Under the pieces are notes generated by a model. It saw only the letters and a program-made list of their open reading frames with translations. It searched no databases and was not told the origin of the DNA. The translations under genes were made by a program, and so were the position numbers. A stretch of 10,423 bases of DNA from assembly GCF_002027555.1 (NCBI RefSeq), contig NZ_MXAP01000151.1:1-10423 (forward strand), in the 5' to 3' direction. The stretch's first letter is position 1. Each line of letters opens with the position of its first letter. Below, piece after piece: positions 1 to 7,504 of this stretch. This stretch comes from Moraxella equi (GTDB taxonomy: Bacteria; Pseudomonadota; Gammaproteobacteria; Pseudomonadales; Moraxellaceae).

Positions 1-823
1 TTGGGTTCGGTTGGTATAGGGGGTCGTGCGTGAGTTTGGCGAGCATGGCTTGACGTTTTTTGTAGCGAATATCATCAGCACTTATTGCAGGATTTGGGGC
101 AAGCATGGGGACGTTGGGGGCAAATTCATAACTTAGCAAAAGAGAATCTTTAACCCAAAAACTTTTATACCAAATATCACTCTTTGGTAATTTATATAGC
201 CATTCATGGTCATTACTGGGCGAGCCAAGCAAGCGGACGTTGACGGTCGGCTCACTTTCACGCCACAAAAATGTCATCAATGTCTTATCGCCCACTTGCT
301 CTATCAAGGGAGTGCCATTTTTGGCAACATTTTGCCAAAAACTGGCTAAGTTTTGGGCGGTTGGGTCTTGTTGTACTTGTTGTAACAGAGGGCTTTGTGG
401 TTTATCATTATGGTAATCTGCGTCGTCTTGAACGGTGTGATTATAGGTTAAAGACAGGGTATAACAAGCCTGTGATCCTGTGGGAGCGTCTAAGATCAGC
501 CGATCATTGGTATGAGCATGCCATAGCAAAAAACTTTGCTCATTGACTTTGTTATTAAAAATCACACGTTTGACCTTATCCTGATGAAAATCAAGCGTCA
601 TGCCATGTAGTTTGTCGTTATTGCTAAATGAGATTTTGCCCGCTACCAGGGTATTTAGTTGCTTACTATCTAGAGGAATTTGGGCGTAATTGCCATGAAT
701 GCAACCTTGATATGCGGCTTGCAAAATATCATTATGACTATGCTTGGTTGTGATGTCGGCATGGCTGATTTGATAAAAAGACAAAGCGATGAAGATGACT
801 AAGGTTTTGGCAGAATGTTTCAT
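1..823 (-). CDS. Exported Fes/PfeE-like siderophore (enterochelin) esterase, N-terminal 274 residues, cut by window start
   Basis: Translating the minus strand from the ATG at 823 gives 274 uninterrupted codons running off the window. Residues 1-22 form a signal peptide (hydrophobic core LVIFIALSF, cleavage after S-H-A), so the product should be periplasmic. Residues 55-130 look like a beta-rich PPC-type domain. Residues 160-270 match the N-terminal domain of Fes-type esterases: SFWQNVAKNGTPLIE, TFLWR at 184-188, DIWYKSFWV at 216-224, YEFAPN at 232-237 and a DPLY at 267-270 where the family has DPLN. The catalytic alpha/beta-hydrolase half with its Ser-His-Asp triad lies outside. The family hydrolyses the ester bonds of tri-lactone catecholate siderophores to free iron. 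An AGGA ribosome site sits 8 bases upstream of the ATG. The receptor gene lies 86 bp upstream on the same strand. The esterase family is fairly sure; the exact substrate is not. Confidence 0.8.
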   Translation of the reverse strand, partial: MKHSAKTLVIFIALSFYQISHADITTKHSHNDILQAAYQGCIHGNYAQIPLDSKQLNTLVAGKISFSNNDKLHGMTLDFHQDKVKRVIFNNKVNEQSFLLWHAHTNDRLILDAPTGSQACYTLSLTYNHTVQDDADYHNDKPQSPLLQQVQQDPTAQNLASFWQNVAKNGTPLIEQVGDKTLMTFLWRESEPTVNVRLLGSPSNDHEWLYKLPKSDIWYKSFWVKDSLLLSYEFAPNVPMLAPNPAISADDIRYKKRQAMLAKLTHDPLYQPNP

Positions 824-864
824 AAGCGTCCTGTTTTATTATTTAAATTGGCACTTTAAAGAAC

Positions 865-890
865 AAAAGAGCAATCATTACTGCTCTTTT
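865..890 (-). terminator. Hairpin terminator or attenuator between receptor and esterase genes
   Basis: Perfect 9-bp stem (865-873 AAAAGAGCA with 882-890 TGCTCTTTT) and an 8-base loop. On the minus strand it is followed by a T-rich run (TTTTGTTCTTT). It lies directly after the receptor stop and before the esterase start, so it could end receptor transcription or reduce readthrough into the esterase. I see no strong separate promoter for the esterase between the hairpin and its ATG. Confidence 0.65.
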
Positions 891-909
891 CTCATCAAGC
901 GTGATTTAA

Positions 910-3063
910 TTACCAACGATAACTCACCGAACCGATGATTTGGCGTTCTTTGCCATAAAAGCACGAATCGGCATTACTACAAGATGCCACATAATGCTTG
1001 TCGCCAACATTTTGGACATTGAGTTGTAGGGTTATGCCTTTTAGTCGTGGGAATAGTACTGCCGGGCGATAGCCAACTTTTAAATCCCAAAGTGTGTAGC
1101 TAGGTACAGTCAGTGTGTTAGTGTGGTCATAAGTTTTGTCTTGATGACGCATGCCCACACCTACGCTTAGACCGTCCAAAGTGCCAGAAAAACGATAGTC
1201 CGTCCATAGTGAGTAGTTGTGTTTTGGTACATTCCAATGGGTTTTGCCAACATTGCTAGGGTCAGTATCTCTTTTGATGGTTTTGTCAAGATAAGTGTAG
1301 CTGCCACTTAGCCCCCAATTTGGTGTGATGTCGCCTTGTAACTCAATCTCAGCCCCCAATGTTTGCACTTCGCCAATTTGTTTATTGCTACGAGTGGCAC
1401 GGTCAAACTGCATAAGATTTTGCTGTTTGATGTCAAATAGCGACCCTGTCAAAAGTACCCGTGGCGTGATTTGGTATTTTACGCCAAGTTCGGCCTGGGT
1501 GGACGTGGTTGGTTTTAGGGCGTTGCCATTTGCGTCTGTACCGATGGCAGGGACAAAAGACGTGCCATAGCTGATATAGGGCGACACACCGTTATCAAAA
1601 GCATACAATGCCCCTGCTCGCCATGTAAATTTACTGTCTTTTTGGCTTGTGAATTGATTATTAAGCAGGTTTAGCTCGCTTGTTTTTGATTTGTCATAAC
1701 GACCCCCAACCAAAAAATGCCACTTGTCAAATGCCATTTCATTTTGGACGTACACCCCAACTTGGCGATTTTCTTGCTTGTTGTTAGTGCGAAGGATGGG
1801 TGGGGTGATATTGACACCGTAAGCAGGGGCTTGCCAGTCAATGCTTGGGGCATCTCCAAGATGAGTTGTTTCATCACGGTCAATATCAGTATAATCCACA
1901 CCCGCCATCATACTGTGCGACAGACCACCTGTATTAAGCTTGAAATTCACAGAATTATCTGTCTGAAAAGCAGTATGTGAATAATCCCACATTCGAGCCT
2001 TGCGCACCAAAGTACTAGGGCTGTTGCTATCAGGATACCAAACGATGACGGATTTTAGAATGTCGCTATATTTGCCATAACGGGTTTTTTGGCTGAATCT
2101 TAAATTATCATTAACATCATAATCAAACTGATAGCCAAGCTGGGTTTGTTTGGTTCTGATGTCGTGAAAATTGGGGTCAGAACCAAAAAAGTCATAGGGT
2201 ATGTATTTGCCATTGACAGATGTTAATAAACCTTGCGCCACCAGAAAATTACGGTCGCCCGCTTTGGGCTGGTTTTCATGCAAGGCAAACACTTGCAAAT
2301 TGGCTTTGTTGCTGATTGTCCAGTTGATAGATGAAGATAGGGCATGGCTTTCTTGCTCAGCATCGCCTGCTTGCCATTCTAGTTTTTTGACCGCCCCAAC
2401 CAAACGATAGTCCAAATTATCACTTAATTTGTTATCAATATCAATGCCAAGCTCGGTGCGGTTATTTGCCCCTACTTTTAGGGCAATCTCTTTCTCATTA
2501 CTACCACTTGCCTTTTTTAGGTTAATATTAACCACGCCACCAGGGGAAGATTTGCCATATAGAGCAGAGATACCGCCTTTTAGTACGTCAATACTATCGA
2601 TAAGATAGGGGTTCATTTCAAGAGAAGTGGCATAGCTCATGCCATCCACAAGCAAGGCTGCCCCACCACCGTCATGCTTGTTACCAACGCCACGCACCGT
2701 CATTTCAATATTACCATTCTCACCACGATAACCCCCTTGCACACCACTGGTATAGGCAAGCGTCTCTGCCACGTCAATCGGCTCTCGCTCATCCAGATGA
2801 CGGCGTGTTACCACGTTGATAGATTGAGGCGTGGTATCTAGATAAGCATCTGTTTTTAGGGCGGTAATTTCATCATAAGGGCGGATATAGCTGTACCTTG
2901 CCCCGTTTCTTTGAATAATAATGGTTTCTGGTGCAAGAGTAACGCGCGGTTCGCCAACATTATCATCAGTGTTGGCAAATGCCGTAGGATACGCCAAAAC
3001 ACCGAGTACAGCAAGGGCTAAGGGGTGTAATTTTGGCAAAGGATAGGTTGAAAAGTTTTGCAT
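910..3063 (-). CDS. TonB-dependent siderophore receptor, FhuA/ferrichrome-type
   Basis: A 717-residue outer-membrane protein that would import a ferric siderophore using TonB-ExbBD energy. Residues 1-30 are a signal peptide ending A-F-A. A TonB-box-like ETIII lies at 46-50. The plug spans about 77-184 and contains TPQSINVVTRRHLDE, an MTVRGVG strand, LLVDGMSY, IDVLKGGISALYG and SPGGVVNINLKK. The rest is a 22-strand-type beta barrel. The C-terminus has the FhuA-like pattern V-A-S-C-x5-C-F-Y-G-x2-R ending in the aromatic SVSYRW. Length is normal for the family and the frame is intact. An AGGAG ribosome site (3069-3073) sits 5 bases before the ATG. The esterase lies downstream and the AraC regulator is divergent. 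The substrate is not certain: the tail suggests hydroxamates such as ferrichrome, while the neighbouring esterase suggests a catecholate ester. Confidence 0.9.
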   Translation of the reverse strand: MQNFSTYPLPKLHPLALAVLGVLAYPTAFANTDDNVGEPRVTLAPETIIIQRNGARYSYIRPYDEITALKTDAYLDTTPQSINVVTRRHLDEREPIDVAETLAYTSGVQGGYRGENGNIEMTVRGVGNKHDGGGAALLVDGMSYATSLEMNPYLIDSIDVLKGGISALYGKSSPGGVVNINLKKASGSNEKEIALKVGANNRTELGIDIDNKLSDNLDYRLVGAVKKLEWQAGDAEQESHALSSSINWTISNKANLQVFALHENQPKAGDRNFLVAQGLLTSVNGKYIPYDFFGSDPNFHDIRTKQTQLGYQFDYDVNDNLRFSQKTRYGKYSDILKSVIVWYPDSNSPSTLVRKARMWDYSHTAFQTDNSVNFKLNTGGLSHSMMAGVDYTDIDRDETTHLGDAPSIDWQAPAYGVNITPPILRTNNKQENRQVGVYVQNEMAFDKWHFLVGGRYDKSKTSELNLLNNQFTSQKDSKFTWRAGALYAFDNGVSPYISYGTSFVPAIGTDANGNALKPTTSTQAELGVKYQITPRVLLTGSLFDIKQQNLMQFDRATRSNKQIGEVQTLGAEIELQGDITPNWGLSGSYTYLDKTIKRDTDPSNVGKTHWNVPKHNYSLWTDYRFSGTLDGLSVGVGMRHQDKTYDHTNTLTVPSYTLWDLKVGYRPAVLFPRLKGITLQLNVQNVGDKHYVASCSNADSCFYGKERQIIGSVSYRW

Positions 3064-3068
3064 TTTAA

Positions 3069-3073
3069 CTCCT
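3069..3073 (-). promoter_or_regulatory. Ribosome binding site of the siderophore receptor
   Basis: On the minus strand AGGAG lies 5 bases upstream of the ATG at 3063. It is a good Shine-Dalgarno match and supports the chosen receptor start, which is also the start that gives a complete signal peptide. Confidence 0.75.
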
Positions 3074-3078
3074 AATTC

Positions 3079-3107
3079 TTGACAAAAATAATAATATAAA
3101 TGATAAT
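3079..3107 (+). promoter_or_regulatory. Regulator promoter, sigma70-type
   Basis: On the plus strand a consensus -35 TTGACA (3079-3084) is separated by exactly 17 bases from a -10 GATAAT (3102-3107, 5 of 6). Expected start is near 3114, giving a leader of about 54 bases before the AraC-type regulator. This is the best sigma70 match in the intergenic region, and it overlaps the receptor promoter. Confidence 0.6.
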
Positions 3108-3121
3108 TAATAAAATTTTAA
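3093..3121 (-). promoter_or_regulatory. Receptor promoter, sigma70-type
   Basis: On the minus strand a -35 TTAAAA (3116-3121, 4 of 6) is separated by exactly 17 bases from a -10 TATATT (3093-3098, 5 of 6). Expected transcription start is near 3086, about 23 bases before the ATG. It faces and overlaps the regulator promoter on the opposite strand. Confidence 0.5.
3101..3115. promoter_or_regulatory. Candidate Fur box
   Basis: TGATAATTAATAAAA matches the inverted-repeat Fur core TGATAATnATTATCA at 11-12 of 14 defined positions, with a perfect left half and a degenerate right half. It covers the -10 of the regulator promoter and the spacer of the receptor promoter, so a bound Fur dimer could silence both. 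It was read by eye in AT-rich DNA, where chance matches are common. The genes on both sides make it more believable. Confidence 0.55.
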
Positions 3122-3167
3122 CACAATCGCGACACACCCAACCGAATAAAAAGCAATTTTTTAACCA

Positions 3168-4031
3168 ATGAGCATCACAATAAATCCCCACGAGCATCAG
3201 GCGAATTGTCAGCACATTCGGCTCATCACGGACGTGATTGACGTGCATATTTGCTTAAAAATAACCCATGTTGATACGCTTGTACCTACATATACGACAG
3301 CTTGGGATTATTTTGAACCAGGTGTGCGACTGGTATTTACCCTGGATGGGCAGACACATTTACGGTTTGATGGGGGAGACGGCGAGTATTGGCATATTTA
3401 TCAGGCACAAGGACAGGGTTTGTTATTTCCCATCAACCAAAAGACATTGGGCGACAAATGTTTTGTGCAGGGCAGGCAAAGCGAGCTTGTGATTTTTTGC
3501 AATTATTATTATTTGGAGAATTTAGGCATCTCTCCGATGATTATCAAAATGTTCAGAAATGCTCATTTAATACCTTTTACTATTGACATGAATGCAACGG
3601 CAAGGCTGTTAAGTCAAATCATTACCCATTATTACATCCACAAAACCACCCCAAAAAAGCTGATTAATTTATTGACAAAACAAGTTTTTAAGCAGGTATG
3701 TCAGGACAATTATTCTTATCAGTATCATCATCGAATCATTCAAGCAGGACAATTATTACAGCACTGCGAACAAATACCGAGTATTGATATGCTTGCCAAA
3801 CAATGCCTGACAAACCGTACAACATTACAAAAGGAGTTTCAAAACATCTTTGGCGTGTCGGTCATCAAATATGGCAGGGAATACCGCCTTTATGTGGCAC
3901 TCAACGCTCTAAGGCGTGGCGAGAGTGTAGGTGGTGCGGCGTATTTGGCAAGGTATGATAATCCTGAATGCTTTAGTAAGGCATTTAAGCAGTTTTTTGG
4001 ACGTACACCGTCAGCGTTTAGTGTCAAGTAA
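3168..4031 (+). CDS. AraC-family transcriptional regulator, PchR-like
   Basis: A 287-residue cytoplasmic regulator. The N-terminal sensor part (about 1-180) contains FEPGVRLVFTLDGQTHLRFD, the pattern seen in PchR-type regulators that sense siderophores. The C-terminal DNA-binding part has two helix-turn-helix units: about 204-236 (SIDMLAKQCLTNRTTLQKEF, then FGVSVIKY) and about 252-285 (AAYLARYDNPECFSKAFKQF, then FGRTPSAF), the AraC signature. PchR-type proteins activate their cognate receptor gene when the ferric siderophore is present and often repress themselves. The divergent receptor, 104 bp away, is the expected target. The start lacks a clear Shine-Dalgarno (only A-rich sequence upstream), suggesting weak translation, which is usual for a regulator. 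The AraC family is certain; the effector is inferred from context. Confidence 0.88.
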   Translation: MSITINPHEHQANCQHIRLITDVIDVHICLKITHVDTLVPTYTTAWDYFEPGVRLVFTLDGQTHLRFDGGDGEYWHIYQAQGQGLLFPINQKTLGDKCFVQGRQSELVIFCNYYYLENLGISPMIIKMFRNAHLIPFTIDMNATARLLSQIITHYYIHKTTPKKLINLLTKQVFKQVCQDNYSYQYHHRIIQAGQLLQHCEQIPSIDMLAKQCLTNRTTLQKEFQNIFGVSVIKYGREYRLYVALNALRRGESVGGAAYLARYDNPECFSKAFKQFFGRTPSAFSVK

Positions 4032-4056
4032 AGACAAATATCAAAAACAACCCAAC

Positions 4057-4091
4057 AATCAAAGCCCTTGAATATACAAGGGCTTTTGATT
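4057..4091. terminator. Bidirectional terminator between convergent regulator and pilB
   Basis: A 10-bp perfect core stem (4061-4070 with 4077-4086) extends outward to about 14 bp with one bulged base. The loop is AATATA. The stem is flanked by an A-run on the left and a T-run on the right, so it works as a rho-independent terminator in both directions. It lies 25 bp after the regulator stop and 12 bp after the pilB stop. Confidence 0.85.
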
Positions 4092-4103
4092 ATTTAAGCG
4101 ATA

Positions 4104-5813
4104 TTATTCAGAAGTTACCCGATACATCTCTTGGATACTGGTTGTACCCTGCAGTACTTTCATGATACCCGAGCGTCTCAAATCACGAAAACCGTACTTC
4201 ATTGCCTCGTCTTTGATTTGAATGGCGTTGCCGTCTTCCATGATAATCCGTGAAATGCTTGGGTAGATTTTTAGTACTTCATAAATGCCCACACGCCCTT
4301 TATAACCTTCACGACACTCAGAACAGCCCACAGGCTCATAGATGACGTTATCAGGATTGGCAAGATCTTCTTCGGTAAAGCCCATTTCTAGCAGGCTCTG
4401 CTTGGGTACGTTGGTCGGCTTTTTGCAGTTTTTGCACAAACGGCGAGCCAGACGCTGGGCAATCACTAGGTTTACCGATGTGGCAATGTTAAACGATGCC
4501 ACGCCCATATTACGCAGACGAGTTAGGGTCTCAGGAGCGGAGTTGGTGTGCAGGGTGGATAATACCATGTGTCCCGTTTGGGCGGCTTTAATGGCAATCT
4601 CGGCAGTCTCCAAATCACGAATCTCACCGACCATGACGATGTCAGGGTCTTGACGTAGGAATGCTTTTAGGGCGGAGGCGAACGTGAGACCCACTTTGGG
4701 GTTGACGTTTACTTGGTTAATCCCTTCTAAGTTAATTTCCACAGGGTCTTCGGCGGTAGAGATGTTGGTCTCGGGCGTATTTAGGATGTTAAGACCAGTA
4801 TAGAGCGAGACCGTTTTACCCGAACCTGTCGGACCTGTGATAAGTAGCATACCTTGAGGTTTATCAAGAGCTTCTAAGAACAGCTCTTTTTGGTCAGGCT
4901 CATAGCCGAGTGCATCAATACCAAGCATCGCTGATGACGGGTCAAGAATACGCAGTACGAGCTTTTCGCCAAAGAGCGTAGGGCAGGAGTTTACACGAAA
5001 GTCAATGGCTTTTGTTTTGGAGATTTTTAGCTTAATACGACCGTCTTGGGGAGCTCGGCGTTCAGAAATATCCATTTGCGACATGACTTTAAGACGAGCG
5101 GCGATTTTACCTGCCAGTTGTACTGGTGGGCGATTAATGATTTGCAAAACCCCATCCACACGAAAACGCACACGGTAAGACTTCTCATACGGCTCAAAGT
5201 GCAAATCCGATGCTCCCATACGAATGGCATCAAGGAGCATTTTATTAACGAACTTGACCACAGGGGCATCTTCACCACCGCCTGAATTGACGTCAGTACC
5301 TTCATCATCTTCATCACCTGACCCACCATCAAAGTCCCCTGACAGGTCAACATCGCCTAGGTTGCCCAGTCCGCCACCGCCTGAGTAGACATTCTCAATC
5401 ATCTTTTTGAGCTTGTCTTCTTCGACAACGATGGTCTCAACAGTCAGCTTGGCGTTAAAGGAGATGGCATCAATGGCATCTAGACGGGTGGGGTCGGACA
5501 AACCCACAAAAAGTTTATTACCCCGTTTAAAGAGTGGCAATGCCCCATACTGATTAATGATTTTCTCATCAACCAGCTCTTTATTGACCGCATCAGGAGA
5601 CAGTGCATTTAGGTCAAATAATGGGTCGCCAAATTCATGAGCAAGCAGACTGGCAATCTTATTTGCAGGGGCAACTTTGTTTTCTACCAAATATGGCACA
5701 ATCGCCATGCTTTGCTGCTGGGCTTCGGTCAGAGCCTTGGTCATGGCATCAGGGGCAACCAAGCCATTTGACACCAAAATGTGTGCCAAACCACCAAAAT
5801 TCGGAGCGGACAT
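4104..5813 (-). CDS. pilB: Type IV pilus assembly (extension) ATPase PilB
   Basis: A 569-residue cytoplasmic hexameric ATPase that powers polymerisation of pilin, used in twitching motility, attachment and DNA uptake. An N-terminal T2SSE_N domain spans about 1-140. A Gly/Asp-rich flexible linker lies at about 143-182. The secretion-ATPase core follows: ASDLHFEPYE at 201-210, Walker A GPTGSGKT at 327-334, Asp box STAEDPVE at 352-359, Walker B DPDIVMVGEIRD at 389-400, His box STLHTNS at 419-425. The four zinc cysteines of the PilB/GspE type are at 460, 463, 497 and 500. Every key residue is present and the length is normal. An AGGAAAA ribosome site precedes the ATG. In Pseudomonas and Acinetobacter pilB is followed by pilC and pilD. 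Here it ends at a terminator and its upstream neighbour is the divergent tpiA, so it appears to be transcribed alone. Confidence 0.95.
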   Translation of the reverse strand: MSAPNFGGLAHILVSNGLVAPDAMTKALTEAQQQSMAIVPYLVENKVAPANKIASLLAHEFGDPLFDLNALSPDAVNKELVDEKIINQYGALPLFKRGNKLFVGLSDPTRLDAIDAISFNAKLTVETIVVEEDKLKKMIENVYSGGGGLGNLGDVDLSGDFDGGSGDEDDEGTDVNSGGGEDAPVVKFVNKMLLDAIRMGASDLHFEPYEKSYRVRFRVDGVLQIINRPPVQLAGKIAARLKVMSQMDISERRAPQDGRIKLKISKTKAIDFRVNSCPTLFGEKLVLRILDPSSAMLGIDALGYEPDQKELFLEALDKPQGMLLITGPTGSGKTVSLYTGLNILNTPETNISTAEDPVEINLEGINQVNVNPKVGLTFASALKAFLRQDPDIVMVGEIRDLETAEIAIKAAQTGHMVLSTLHTNSAPETLTRLRNMGVASFNIATSVNLVIAQRLARRLCKNCKKPTNVPKQSLLEMGFTEEDLANPDNVIYEPVGCSECREGYKGRVGIYEVLKIYPSISRIIMEDGNAIQIKDEAMKYGFRDLRRSGIMKVLQGTTSIQEMYRVTSE

Positions 5814-6112
5814 AATATTTTCCTAAATCATTTGCCAATGTTTATTAAAATCAAATGAGCGACAAATTTTAAAAGAAATGTGTCATCAGATAAAAATTGG
5901 CGTGAAAATTGCATATATTTTGCTTATTTTACTCCAAAAATACAAAATTTGCTGTGCTTTTGCCATAAAATTTTACTCAAAGGGCAAAGTTTTAGGATTA
6001 TCGGAAAAACACCGCCAATAATACCGCCCATCATTTGTGTGCTGATTTTTTGGGGAATATTTGCTATAATATGCTGTTAGGTTAAAATTACAATAGAGCC
6101 AAAGGAAATCCC
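5814..6112. other. Divergent pilB/tpiA intergenic region (299 bp)
   Basis: AT-rich DNA with the promoters of two divergent genes. The tpiA side has a clear extended -10 at 6062-6070. The pilB side has a good ribosome site but no promoter I would call with confidence. A 66-codon open frame (5880-6080, plus) runs through it, but it overlaps the tpiA -10 and looks like chance. I see no RNA gene or repeat. Confidence 0.6.
6062..6070 (+). promoter_or_regulatory. tpiA promoter, extended -10
   Basis: TGCTATAAT is a perfect -10 hexamer (6065-6070) preceded by the TG of an extended -10. The -35 position holds only a poor match (around 6042-6048), which extended -10 promoters tolerate. Expected start is near 6077, about 36 bases before the tpiA ATG. 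Confidence 0.65.
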
Positions 6113-6862
6113 ATGAGTCAAAAATACGTCATCGGCAACTGGAAGTTAAACCCTGCCGCCGTATCAGACGCGGCCGCCCTTGCCACAAGCCTGCCTGCCA
6201 ATGATGGCTGTACTGTGGGCGTGGTGCCGAGCCTTGTGCATTTATCAGCTGTCAAATCAGCTTTGGCGGACGGCATCCTGCTCGGCGTGCAAGACATCGC
6301 CCATAAGACGGCTAAGACAGGGGCATTTACAGGCGATGTATCGGCTTGCCAAGTGGCGGACGTGGGGGCGACTTTTACCCTTGTGGGACACTCCGAACGC
6401 CGTCAATATCATGGCGAGACCGATAAGATTTTATCCGCCAAAATCGCCCACGCTTTTGCTCACGGTTTATCGGTCATCTACTGCATTGGCGAGACCAAAG
6501 ATGAGTATGAGCGTGGCGAGACGTTTGGGATTTTAAAAAACCAATTAGCCATTTTAAAGGCGTTTGTAAATCAAGCAGATGACGATGCTGCCAAACTTAT
6601 CATCGCTTATGAGCCTGTTTGGGCAATTGGCACGGGGCTTACCCCAACCTTTGATGAAATTGAAAAAACACACCGCTTTATCAAAGACGAATTAGCTACA
6701 TTTGGTATGACCACCCCCATTTTATATGGCGGTAGCGTGAACGACAAAAACGCCCCCGAATTTGCCAAATCAGATGTCATCGATGGGGCATTGGTCGGTG
6801 GAGCTTCCTTGAAAACCGACAGCTTTACCGCCATTATCCACGCATTTAGCCAATCAAAATAA
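6113..6862 (+). CDS. tpiA: Triosephosphate isomerase
   Basis: A 249-residue TIM-barrel enzyme that interconverts dihydroxyacetone phosphate and glyceraldehyde 3-phosphate in glycolysis and gluconeogenesis, in the cytoplasm as a dimer. Active-site residues are all visible: N9 and K11 in GNWKLNP, H93 in VGHSERR (91-97), and the catalytic base E167 in AYEPVWAIGTG (165-175), which runs into the mobile loop 6. The phosphate-binding segments ILYGGSVN (203-210) and GALVGGASL (225-233) close the site. Length is normal for the bacterial enzyme. AAGGA (6102-6106) sits 6 bases before the ATG. secG starts 10 bp after the stop, so the two probably form an operon, as in many gammaproteobacteria. Confidence 0.97.
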   Translation: MSQKYVIGNWKLNPAAVSDAAALATSLPANDGCTVGVVPSLVHLSAVKSALADGILLGVQDIAHKTAKTGAFTGDVSACQVADVGATFTLVGHSERRQYHGETDKILSAKIAHAFAHGLSVIYCIGETKDEYERGETFGILKNQLAILKAFVNQADDDAAKLIIAYEPVWAIGTGLTPTFDEIEKTHRFIKDELATFGMTTPILYGGSVNDKNAPEFAKSDVIDGALVGGASLKTDSFTAIIHAFSQSK

Positions 6863-6872
6863 CGAGAACACC

Positions 6873-7169
6873 ATGTTTACATTTATCTTAGCCATTCATA
6901 TCATTGTCGCCATTGCCTTATCAGGTCTCATACTCATTCAGCACGGCAAAGGGGCGGATGCTGGGGCAAGTTTTGGCTCTGGAGCGGCAGGCACGGTGTT
7001 TGGGGCGGCAGGTTCGGCAAACTTTCTAACTCGCACCACCGCCATCCTTGCCACCATATTTTTCTGCACAAGCTTGGCACTGGGCTATCATGCCCAACAA
7101 GAAGCCCGTGACCAACTACGCCTAGATGTGCCTGTGGCTGATACGTCCACGCCTACCAAAACACCGTGA
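6873..7169 (+). CDS. secG: Preprotein translocase subunit SecG
   Basis: A 98-residue inner-membrane protein that assists the SecYE channel in moving unfolded proteins across the membrane. It has two membrane helices, about 2-22 and 53-73, joined by the conserved family loop (QHGKGADAGASFGSGAAG at 23-40, then TVFGAAGSANFLTRTTA). The C-terminal tail is polar and Thr/Pro-rich. The size is slightly below the E. coli protein (110 residues). It lies 10 bp after tpiA and is probably cotranscribed. In many relatives secG is followed by a leucine tRNA and then rimP-nusA-infB; none of these is present here, so the neighbourhood changes right after this gene. Confidence 0.93.
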   Translation: MFTFILAIHIIVAIALSGLILIQHGKGADAGASFGSGAAGTVFGAAGSANFLTRTTAILATIFFCTSLALGYHAQQEARDQLRLDVPVADTSTPTKTP

Positions 7170-7404
7170 TTGATGATGCAAGGGCGGGGTTTTGCCAAGC
7201 TCTTATCACAATGAATACTTCTCAATTTAACATCCGTGTCTTAATGGCAAGTCATTTAGACATGGATTTATCAGTAAAATCAACAATACACTTTCTGCAA
7301 AACCCTTTTCACTCTAAAACATCCCAATGAACTACGAAGTATCCACACACTTATCTGACAAAAAGTTTAAACGCTTAACTGGCGTTGTGTGAGATATACT
7401 CCTG

Positions 7405-7440
7405 TTATTTACAGACCCTAAGGTAAAATACTGTAAATAA
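7405..7440. repeat. Perfect 10-bp inverted repeat with 16-base spacer
   Basis: TTATTTACAG (7405-7414) and CTGTAAATAA (7431-7440) are exact reverse complements around the spacer ACCCTAAGGTAAAATA. Allowing one extra base, pairing can extend two to three positions outward. It could be an operator, a hairpin, or the trace of a mobile element; nothing nearby decides which. Confidence 0.6.
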
Positions 7441-7463
7441 ACATACATAAAAACACAAGACTG

Positions 7464-7482
7464 CTTCCCTGTCAAAGGGAAG
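7464..7482. repeat. Small hairpin CTTCCCT-N5-AGGGAAG
   Basis: A perfect 7-bp stem (7464-7470 with 7476-7482) and a 5-base loop. No T-run follows on the plus strand. On the minus strand it is followed by CAGTCTTGTGTTTTT, so it could be a weak minus-strand terminator. Its function is unknown. Confidence 0.4.
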
Positions 7483-7504
7483 TCATTTGGACAGCTTATC
7501 ATAA

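Larger units (their letters stand above)
7170..7504. other. Gene-poor stretch after secG (about 335 bp)
   Basis: No frame gives a believable protein. I find no tRNA-like cloverleaf and no strong terminator directly after secG. Two structured elements lie in the right half: a perfect 10-bp inverted repeat (7405-7440) and a 7-bp hairpin (7464-7482). A 62-codon minus frame (7332-7520) has no ribosome site and reads like noise. The stretch marks the change from housekeeping to accessory genes. Confidence 0.6.

Noticed and set aside
271..546. 91-codon plus-strand open frame
   Set aside because: It lies antisense inside the esterase gene, whose minus-strand frame is open for 274 codons with a signal peptide and family motifs.
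5950..5965. Sigma54-like GG-N10-GC pair on the minus strand upstream of pilB (TGGCAAAAGCACAGCA)
   Set aside because: The spacing fits, but the -12 half lacks the TTGC part and the site is about 137 bp from the pilB start; too weak to call.
5880..6080. 66-codon plus frame between pilB and tpiA
   Set aside because: AT-rich chance frame with no ribosome site; it overlaps the tpiA extended -10 promoter and resembles no family.
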